Source: Armatimonadota bacterium
GTDB taxonomy: Bacteria > Armatimonadota > Zipacnadia > Zipacnadales > JABUFB01
Length of the DNA: 12,325 bases
NCBI GenBank assembly: GCA_018056145.1
Contig: JAGPGE010000079.1
Location: 1 to 12,325, forward strand
Reading direction: 5' to 3'
This document shows, piece by piece, positions 6,758-12,325 of the stretch. The notes beneath the pieces were generated by a model. It saw only the letters and a list, made by a program, of their open reading frames with translations, did no database searches and was not told the DNA's origin. The position numbers were made by a program, and so were the translations under genes. Within the stretch, counting starts at the first letter, position 1. Each line of letters begins with the position of its first letter.

Positions 6758-8680
6758 ACCCGCCGGGCTCCAGTTCCCGACGTTCTCCAAAACCCGTATC
6801 CTGTCCGCCGCGCCCAGCCGGGCGTAGCAGTCCACGGTCCACTGGTACGCGGGCGGGATCTCACCGATGAAGGTGATCGGACGAGGGTACACGAGCGCCA
6901 GGTTCTGCGGCAGATCGCCAAAGCGCAGGATGCCCAGGAACTCAGGCGCCTGCGGGTCCTCGTGGCTTTCCGGTGGGCCGGCCAGGATCACCTCGCGGAT
7001 GCTCTCGTCCAGCACGGCCGCATAGATGGCCAGGGCTGCGGTATGCCCCTGTCCGAACAGGCACACCTCTCCGGCCAGCGCCTGCGCCCGCATGAGCGCG
7101 ATGCCGGCAAGCAGATCGCATACCTGGCGCTCCGGTAGCGTCTGGCCGAGAAGCGGGTAGACGCGGCGCAAGGTCCACAGGTATCCGGGCCCCACTGATG
7201 TGGCGGCCGTATTGCGCACCTCGACGCCCACCGTCCCCACTCCACGCGTCACGCCTGGGCGCGAGGATCCGCCGCCGCAGAAGCCGGACTTCGCATCCTG
7301 CTGCAGCGCGTATGCGACCAGCGGGACCGGCCAGTCCGCGTTCTCCGGCAGAGCGGTGCGCAGGCTGAGCGAAAGGCCATCGCGGGTCTCGAAGGTCCAG
7401 GACCCGTATGCCGTGCCGACGCCCGGTTCCGTGCGGGAACGCTCCGCGCCATCGGACCGGAACTCCAGTACCCGGGGCGTGAGGACTTCCGGCACATGCC
7501 GGAAGGTTACGGATCGGAGCTTGGCCAGCGCCGTCTCGCGGTGCGCCAGCCAGCCGGCCTCGCTCTCGGGCAAGGCGACCGTCTCCCTGGATACCAGGAT
7601 CCGGTCGATCTCCTTCATCCGGTCGTTTTCCGGCAGCTTGCCCCCGAACACCAGCAGGTTCTCCTCGGGCTCCACGAAGTCCGTGACGTCGTCGGTGACC
7701 GGCGAGTTGTCACCCTTCAGGTGCCTGTTGAACCACTCGAAGATGGCCTTGCGCAGCTTCGGCGTGTAACCGTGGGGCGTGAGGTCCTCGACCAGGTCCA
7801 TCTTGTCGGCCGCGCCCAGGGCCGCGTACTGGTGCTTGATGCGGTGGCAGGCGTCGCGGAAGGCGTACGGCCGCCAGAGTATATCCTCCGTGCCCGCCGC
7901 CACAAGCAGGGGACGCGGGGCGATGAGGGCGCCGATGTCCGGCTGGCACCAGCGGTAGTAGTTGATGAAAAACGCGCAGTCGCAATGGCCGTCGGTGGCC
8001 CGGTCAGTGATCACATGCTCGATGGTTCCGGTTTGGCAGACAGGGACCACACACCTCACGCGCTCATCCGCGGCTCCCAGACACCAGGAGATGACCCCGC
8101 CGCCGCTCAGACCGGTGACCCCGAGCAATTCGGGGTCGACATCGGCGCGTTCCTGGAGATAGTCCAGCGCGCGCATGGCGATCCACACTTCAGTGCCCGC
8201 GGGCGTGTACCCGCGGCTGATCCAGTCCCAGTTCTTGCCGCTGTACGTACCCGCGTGGAACCCCTGGCACTCGCCAAGCTGGATTGGGTCAAGCACCAGC
8301 GCGACATACCCGTGCTGCCCGAACCAGCGGGGGTTGGCCTGATACGGGGCGTTGACCTTACCCTTGGTGTGTCCGCACAGATACAGGACCGCCGGGAGTT
8401 TCCCCTGCGTTTCGGCCGGGCGGTAAATGTTGCCCGTCACGAAGGCGCCCGGCACGGGCTGGAAGTGGATCTTGTCCACCACGTAGTCGCCGCGGTCCAG
8501 GGTGCCGGTGATGGTCGCCTCGATGGGCGCGCGTTCGGGCAGAGGGGAGAGGCCCAGCATTTCGAGCCACTGCGCCCGGCGGGTTTCGCGGGTTTCCTCC
8601 CAGGCGGCCGGAGGCATGGGGACCGCGAGCGATGCGCTGGAAATGGCACGGGCTTCCTGTCGGGCGGCATCGTAGAGCAT
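6755..8680 (-). CDS. Large alpha/beta hydrolase, acetyl-xylan-esterase-like, with degenerate second domain
   Basis: This is a 641-residue protein starting at ATG with GGAGG 9 bases upstream (8690-8694). The N-terminal hydrolase domain (about residues 65-320) contains LPAVLYLCGH (oxyanion region, 95-104), the nucleophile elbow GLSGGG with S192, the acid loop GTEDILWRP with D266, and PHGYT with H303: a complete Ser-Asp-His triad. The family includes acetyl-xylan esterases and related carbohydrate deacylases, so it probably removes acyl groups from sugars; the substrate is not readable. A linker with a long helical stretch follows. Residues about 425-640 look like a second alpha/beta-hydrolase half in which the elbow reads FGQGHTA, lacking the serine. 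This half is presumably structural. No signal peptide is seen, which suggests cytoplasmic action on imported material. It is the last gene of the minus-strand operon, 65 bases after the tri-modular protein gene. Confidence 0.88.
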   Translation of the reverse strand: MLYDAARQEARAISSASLAVPMPPAAWEETRETRRAQWLEMLGLSPLPERAPIEATITGTLDRGDYVVDKIHFQPVPGAFVTGNIYRPAETQGKLPAVLYLCGHTKGKVNAPYQANPRWFGQHGYVALVLDPIQLGECQGFHAGTYSGKNWDWISRGYTPAGTEVWIAMRALDYLQERADVDPELLGVTGLSGGGVISWCLGAADERVRCVVPVCQTGTIEHVITDRATDGHCDCAFFINYYRWCQPDIGALIAPRPLLVAAGTEDILWRPYAFRDACHRIKHQYAALGAADKMDLVEDLTPHGYTPKLRKAIFEWFNRHLKGDNSPVTDDVTDFVEPEENLLVFGGKLPENDRMKEIDRILVSRETVALPESEAGWLAHRETALAKLRSVTFRHVPEVLTPRVLEFRSDGAERSRTEPGVGTAYGSWTFETRDGLSLSLRTALPENADWPVPLVAYALQQDAKSGFCGGGSSRPGVTRGVGTVGVEVRNTAATSVGPGYLWTLRRVYPLLGQTLPERQVCDLLAGIALMRAQALAGEVCLFGQGHTAALAIYAAVLDESIREVILAGPPESHEDPQAPEFLGILRFGDLPQNLALVYPRPITFIGEIPPAYQWTVDCYARLGAADRIRVLENVGNWSPAG

Positions 8681-8723
8681 GGCAGCGGGCCTCCGAATCG
8701 GTGGACGCGTGAAGTGGCGGGAC

Positions 8724-8739
8724 GGCGCGAACCCGCGCC
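8724..8739 (-). other. Perfect 6-bp GC hairpin between two operon genes
   Basis: In the 65-base spacer between the tri-modular protein gene and the hydrolase gene, GGCGCG, a 4-base loop and CGCGCC form a perfect all-GC stem. No T tract follows on the minus strand, so full termination is unlikely. It may be an RNA processing or stability element that sets the ratio of the two products. Confidence 0.35.
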
Positions 8740-8745
8740 CTGACG

Positions 8746-10080
8746 CTATTGCGCGGGTGCGGGTTCGGCGGGTGCTGGTTGGGTTTCCTCGGCTGCCGGC
8801 TGGGCTTCCTCCGGCGCCGCGGGCTCAGGCTTCGTGATGAGGCTCGTGGATCGGTCGCCGTTCACCTGATACAGGATGGCGAGTTCGATCCCTGTCACGA
8901 TCTCCGCGGGGCCGGTGTTGAGCCAGTCCATGGCGGGCTTCTCGGCGGTGGAGCCCAGGTAGGCCACATGGTCGCCGGGTCCGGCGACGCCGTCGCCGTC
9001 GTGGTCCGCGGTGGCCATCACGAAATACGCTCCCGGGCGCACGCCGAAGCAGAAGGCGCCATCCTCCCCGGCACGCGTGGTGTAATGGCGCTCGGTGAGT
9101 GCCTCGTCCGCATAGAGGTCCACCAGAGCGCCGGGAACGGGTTCGCCATCGCGGGTGACCGTGCCGCAGACGACCGCGGGGAGATCGCCCAGGTTCATGC
9201 GCGGGCCGAGGATCGTCCCGTCGCCGGAGCGCAGGCGGCCATCGCGTGGCAGCACCCAGTCGAAGCGCAGCTCGATGCCGGTCACGTCCTGCCCGTCCGG
9301 CACCTCAAGCAGCGGCGCGGAAGGCCCCATGACCTGCTCGTACCCGTAGACCGCCATGAAGTCTCCCGCATCCATGGCCCCGGATTGGTTGAAGTTCTCG
9401 ATGCCTACCAGGTGGTAGGCGCCGGACAGCCCGCGCAGTTCGAAGGACCCGTCTCTTTGGATCGGCGCCGCACGGGGCGGGACCCGGGGATGGATGGGCA
9501 CCAGAACCGCGTATGCCTGGGAGTCCTCAGAGAAGCGCCCGATGGCCTTGCCAGCGATGCGGCTCTCGTGCTCGGCGGCGTAAGGGGCGGGCAACTGGGC
9601 GGCCACGGGGATCAGCCCGCGCCCATCATCGGCGATCTCGAAGACGATCGGGATGGTCATGCTCATGGCGGCAGAACCCGCATCCACCCGGAACGGCTGG
9701 GGCTTCGTGCGCGCGTCATTGACGCCATAGAAGCCGATGCCGTCGCCGGGCCCGGCCATCTTATCACCGTCGGCATCCACGAAGGCCATCACGTAGTAGG
9801 TGCCCGGGTCCAGGGACAGCACGAAATGCCCCTTCGGGCCGCCGGAGGGGTAGCTCTCGACCAGCTTCTGTCTTTGCGGGTCGGCGTAAACGCGGATCTG
9901 CGCATTGCTCAGGTCCACGTCGCGCCACCAGATTCGGCCAAGCACAGGGATCCCACGAACCGTGCCGGGGGGAAGTTCCGTAGCCGGGTTCTCGTCTGCC
10001 GCGAACGGCGGGGATGACACCAGCAGGGCGCCGGCAATCAGAATCAGGCTGAGGGAAAACGGTCTTCGGCTCATGTCCAC
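8746..10080 (-). CDS. Exported protein with three EF-hand-loop-bearing modules
   Basis: I do not recognise a named family. The chosen GTG start at 10080 has GAGGT 6 bases upstream (10087-10091). An ATG two codons later (10074) is also possible, and so is an ATG at 10119 overlapping the upstream stop as ATGA. Residues 3-27 form a signal peptide (SRRP, hydrophobic core, cleavage near PPFA/ADEN). The mature protein has three beta-rich modules of about 130 residues. Each has a GxYxxxx strand followed by a 12-residue EF-hand-like loop: D102-x-D104-x-D106...D113; N229-x-N231-x-S233...D240; D359-x-D361-x-D363...D370. Each ends with a strand; the last two share VTGIEL. Module 3 (REDxPVPGALVDLY-type region near 310-325) resembles carboxypeptidase-regulatory/prealbumin-like beta sandwiches. 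The only two cysteines (305, 344) lie in module 3. A Pro/Ala/Glu-rich tail follows. Likely a secreted or surface calcium-stabilised binding protein. Confidence 0.82.
   Translation of the reverse strand: MDMSRRPFSLSLILIAGALLVSSPPFAADENPATELPPGTVRGIPVLGRIWWRDVDLSNAQIRVYADPQRQKLVESYPSGGPKGHFVLSLDPGTYYVMAFVDADGDKMAGPGDGIGFYGVNDARTKPQPFRVDAGSAAMSMTIPIVFEIADDGRGLIPVAAQLPAPYAAEHESRIAGKAIGRFSEDSQAYAVLVPIHPRVPPRAAPIQRDGSFELRGLSGAYHLVGIENFNQSGAMDAGDFMAVYGYEQVMGPSAPLLEVPDGQDVTGIELRFDWVLPRDGRLRSGDGTILGPRMNLGDLPAVVCGTVTRDGEPVPGALVDLYADEALTERHYTTRAGEDGAFCFGVRPGAYFVMATADHDGDGVAGPGDHVAYLGSTAEKPAMDWLNTGPAEIVTGIELAILYQVNGDRSTSLITKPEPAAPEEAQPAAEETQPAPAEPAPAQ
8777..8818 (-). repeat. Tandem 21-base repeat encoding the Pro/Ala/Glu tail
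   Basis: Two adjacent 21-base copies (8777-8797 and 8798-8818) match at 16 of 21 positions. On the minus strand they encode the 7-residue repeat PEEAQPA / AEETQPA near the C-terminus of the tri-modular protein. Such low-complexity tails are common spacers in exported proteins and may vary in copy number. Confidence 0.55.
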
Positions 10081-10115
10081 GTCACTACCTCGCAGGACCG
10101 GGACAGCGTCGCCCG

Positions 10116-10916
10116 TCATTTCAGATCAGCAAGCATCTCCTTGAGCTTAGACGCATACTGGGGAAATGCGACTTCAGGTCCCTGGAGTTCCGGGTGCCAT
10201 TTCTTCTCCCACTCCAGTGACAGGTAGCCCTTGTAGCCCGCGTTCTTCAGACACTGCAGGACTTGGCGCAATGGCAGGTCGCCTTCGCCAAAGAGGGTAT
10301 AGCGCGCCTTGCCGTCCTGCCAGAAACCGTCCTTCAGGTGCACGTGGATGATCCTGTCTCCGACGGCCCGCAGGGTCTGGTCGGGTGTCTCCCCGTGGCG
10401 GATGGAGTGGTGGGCATCCCAGACGATCCCCAGCGCGGGATGATCCACGGCATCCAGGATGAGGGCGCACTCGTCGCCGCGGCACCAGGCGTCATGGGTT
10501 TCGAGCCCGATGGTCACGCCCATTGCCCCGGCGAGATCGCACATCCTGCGCAGACTCGGGGCCAGCAGTTCGACGGCGTGCTGGCGGGAAGCGTCTTCGG
10601 GCAGTCCGCCCCCGAAGACGCGCACGATCGGCGCCCCGGTCGCGGCGGCCAGGCGCACGTAGGCCTCACACTCCTTCTCCGCGGCGTCGGTCCGCGCGAA
10701 GGACGCTGAGCTGCCCAGCACCACCAGGTCGCAGCCGCTCTCGGCGAGCCGGGTGAGGAATGTCGAACCCGGCGCCAGGTGTGGGCTGTCGGGCAGACTC
10801 ATTTCGTTCTCAAGGCCGCGCAGTTCGATGCCTTCGTAGCCCCACTCGCCGATCGCCTGCAGGACTCTCTCCACCGACCAGCCGGGGCAGCCCAGCGTCG
10901 AGAAACACGGTTTCAC
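10116..10916 (-). CDS. Sugar phosphate isomerase/epimerase-like TIM barrel protein
   Basis: This is a 266-residue protein of the xylose isomerase-like/AP endonuclease 2 superfamily. The GTG start at 10916 is preferred because AGGTGA lies just upstream and the protein then begins KPCFSTLGCPGWS, a typical N-terminus for the family. The ATG at 10934 would overlap the preceding gene and has no ribosome binding site. The TIM-barrel metal ligands are visible: E139 in GLETHD, D167 in WDAHH, H193 in HVHLKD and E235 in SLEWEKKW. GIELRG near residue 29 is the first-strand signature. Relatives isomerise or epimerise keto-sugars or act in inositol catabolism; the precise reaction is unknown. It is cytoplasmic. 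It is the second gene of the minus-strand operon, 35 bases before the tri-modular protein gene. The Gfo/Idh/MocA oxidoreductase at 1340-2443 belongs to a family often paired with it. Confidence 0.92.
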   Translation of the reverse strand: MKPCFSTLGCPGWSVERVLQAIGEWGYEGIELRGLENEMSLPDSPHLAPGSTFLTRLAESGCDLVVLGSSASFARTDAAEKECEAYVRLAAATGAPIVRVFGGGLPEDASRQHAVELLAPSLRRMCDLAGAMGVTIGLETHDAWCRGDECALILDAVDHPALGIVWDAHHSIRHGETPDQTLRAVGDRIIHVHLKDGFWQDGKARYTLFGEGDLPLRQVLQCLKNAGYKGYLSLEWEKKWHPELQGPEVAFPQYASKLKEMLADLK

Positions 10917-10920
10917 GGTT

Positions 10921-10926
10921 TCACCT
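10921..10926 (-). promoter_or_regulatory. Shine-Dalgarno that contains the upstream stop codon
   Basis: On the minus strand AGGTGA combines the last Arg codon (AGG) and the TGA stop of the transglutaminase-like gene. It also serves as the ribosome binding site for the GTG at 10916, 4 bases on. A terminating ribosome would stand on the next initiation site, which points to translational coupling. Confidence 0.65.
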
Positions 10927-12325
10927 GCTCTCATCAGTCTGGATCACGGGACCATCGTCCAGCGCGTATTCGATCACATGAACCTTCAGCGCGCCGAGAT
11001 TTCGCCCGGCGGCCAGAGCCATGTTGGCCAGTGCTGACATGTCCACCGGGCCGGATGCCATGCGGATGTGGCCGGCGTCCACGGCGTTCTCGCCCCAGGC
11101 CGGGTCCATTTCCACCCACTGGCCCACGTAGATCTCATTCCAGGCATGGTAGAAGAAGCTGCCCCGGGCGTGGGCGATGCCGGTGACCATGCGGGCTGGG
11201 ATTCCCACCGCACCGCACAGTGATGCGCAGAGGATCGCATGCTCGGTGCAGTCGCCGCTCATCTGCTCCATGATCTCAGTCGCCGAGATGAGCCGCGGCT
11301 CGCTGTTCACCTTGTGAAGCCTGCGGTACACCCACTGGACGATCTTCTCGGCGGCTAACTGCGCGTCGGTCTCCTGCCCCACGATCTCCCGCGCGGTCTC
11401 AAGGATCACCGGATCCCGCGGCTGGAACAGGTCTGAAGGCTGGAAGTACGGGGCGAACTGTTCGTCATGCATGGGGAATGTGGCGCCGGAGGGCTTGACC
11501 TTGTGGCGGCGCACGGTGAGGAGCAGCCCTTCACCGTTGGGGGTCGCCTCTTGCCGCACCGTGCTGGGCAACTCCATGAGCGGGATCCCGCCGGGCCTGT
11601 CTAGGCGGACCTTGAGCATGGAGAGCGCACGGGGGTTGTCCACGCGCAGGTTGGCCTGGATTTCGCTTGAGAGCACCAGGGGCGCGGCGGCCTTCAGGGC
11701 TTCCTGCTCGGTGGTCTGAACCACCTCAAGCTGCAGCAGGGACGGGGTTGAGAAGGAGATCAGGTCGCCGTCGTTGGCGATGACGCTGACCACCTCGAGG
11801 GGCAGCGCCTCGCCGTGGGAGTGCACCACGAAGGCCTGGCGCCCATCCTCAAGGGTGCGCTCCTCGGTGATCCACATCACATGCCGGTCGCAGCGGGAGA
11901 GATCGGGCTCGAAGGTCACGAACTCCGTGCGGTAGCCGACTTTCGCCTCGCCGCGCAGGATGGCGAGCATGAGGTCGAGGTCGCTGCCGAAGTCCTCTGG
12001 GAGGGGAAAGCTGGTGGTGTTCTCGGTGGCGCCGGCGCGGGTGTGGACCTCAATCGCCCCGTCAACCACATGCGCCGTGACTTGCCGCATGCGTCCGAAC
12101 TCATCGCTGCGGACGCCGAGGGACAGCGGGTTCAGGTTCGTATCGTAGACCGCGGTGATCAGGCTCTCAATGGACAGATCCTGGGCGAGACCCGCCAGCT
12201 TCACCCGTGACTGCACCTTCTGCTCCACCACAAGACGCGGGTTGCCCTCCGCGTCCTTCACGATCTGCACATTGCGGTAGGCGTAACCCGTTCGCTGCCC
12301 CATGAGATGCACCGCGTACCACTGG
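10921..12325 (-). CDS. Transglutaminase-like domain protein, 5' end beyond the window
   Basis: The frame is open to the right window edge; the first visible residues are QWYAVHLMGQRTGY, and the aromatic-G-x-x-x-GY pattern usually follows an exported protein's N-terminus, so a start and probable signal peptide lie outside. Numbering from the codon at 12312, residues 1-300 are mostly beta-rich and unassigned. Residues about 305-410 are the transglutaminase-like core: SGDCTEHA with C355, FYHAWNEIYV with H389, and EMDPAWGE with D403, a complete Cys-His-Asp triad of the papain-like fold. Bacterial members are usually proteases or peptide-modifying enzymes rather than true cross-linkers, so either activity is possible. 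GIPARMVTG just after the cysteine is also typical. It is the most upstream visible gene of the minus-strand operon, and its stop codon overlaps the ribosome binding site of the TIM barrel gene. Confidence 0.9.
   Translation of the reverse strand, partial: QWYAVHLMGQRTGYAYRNVQIVKDAEGNPRLVVEQKVQSRVKLAGLAQDLSIESLITAVYDTNLNPLSLGVRSDEFGRMRQVTAHVVDGAIEVHTRAGATENTTSFPLPEDFGSDLDLMLAILRGEAKVGYRTEFVTFEPDLSRCDRHVMWITEERTLEDGRQAFVVHSHGEALPLEVVSVIANDGDLISFSTPSLLQLEVVQTTEQEALKAAAPLVLSSEIQANLRVDNPRALSMLKVRLDRPGGIPLMELPSTVRQEATPNGEGLLLTVRRHKVKPSGATFPMHDEQFAPYFQPSDLFQPRDPVILETAREIVGQETDAQLAAEKIVQWVYRRLHKVNSEPRLISATEIMEQMSGDCTEHAILCASLCGAVGIPARMVTGIAHARGSFFYHAWNEIYVGQWVEMDPAWGENAVDAGHIRMASGPVDMSALANMALAAGRNLGALKVHVIEYALDDGPVIQTDESR

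Noticed and set aside
7496..8743. 415-codon open frame on the plus strand
   Set aside because: It is antisense to the alpha/beta hydrolase with its full catalytic triad; the product has no recognisable domain.
8749..10017. 422-codon open frame on the plus strand, Gly/His/Arg-rich
   Set aside because: It is antisense to the tri-modular exported protein, whose signal peptide and internal repeats show the minus strand is the coding one.

Overview
This is a high-GC bacterial chromosomal window of nine protein-coding genes, with no RNA genes, insertion sequences, CRISPR arrays or phage genes visible. Spacers are short and most starts have good AGGAGG-type ribosome binding sites. The gene content is a TPR protein with a copper-amine-oxidase-like stalk domain, a Gfo/Idh/MocA oxidoreductase, a xylose-isomerase-like TIM barrel, a large acetyl-xylan-esterase-type hydrolase and an exosortase-linked CAAX protease. 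This mix is typical of uncultured, polysaccharide-handling phyla such as Armatimonadota or Planctomycetota-like lineages. The assignment is an inference from family content, not from a marker gene.

Left part, plus strand (2-6627): the 3' end of a DUF402 protein (cut by the window edge); a CPBP/CAAX-type membrane protease resembling the PEP-CTERM-associated family; a Gfo/Idh/MocA oxidoreductase behind a 144-base spacer rich in palindromes; a large exported TPR protein; a strong intrinsic terminator (5211-5237); and an AbgB-like M20 amidohydrolase with its own ribosome binding site.

Right part, minus strand (12325 down to 6755): four closely spaced genes that read as one operon. In transcription order they are a transglutaminase-like protein (5' end beyond the window), a sugar phosphate isomerase/epimerase-like TIM barrel, an exported protein with three ~130-residue modules each carrying an EF-hand-like loop, and a two-domain alpha/beta hydrolase. 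The stop codon of the first lies inside the Shine-Dalgarno of the second. The two gene sets converge at 6628-6754, which holds several small hairpins.

Working together (inference): the oxidoreductase, TIM barrel and esterase-type hydrolase fit carbohydrate or acylated-sugar catabolism, while the TPR protein, the tri-modular protein and the CAAX protease belong to the cell envelope. I see no defence system or clear new enzymatic pathway. The most unusual items are the tri-modular putative calcium-binding protein in its transglutaminase operon, the degenerate second half of the hydrolase, and the palindrome-rich leader of the oxidoreductase gene.
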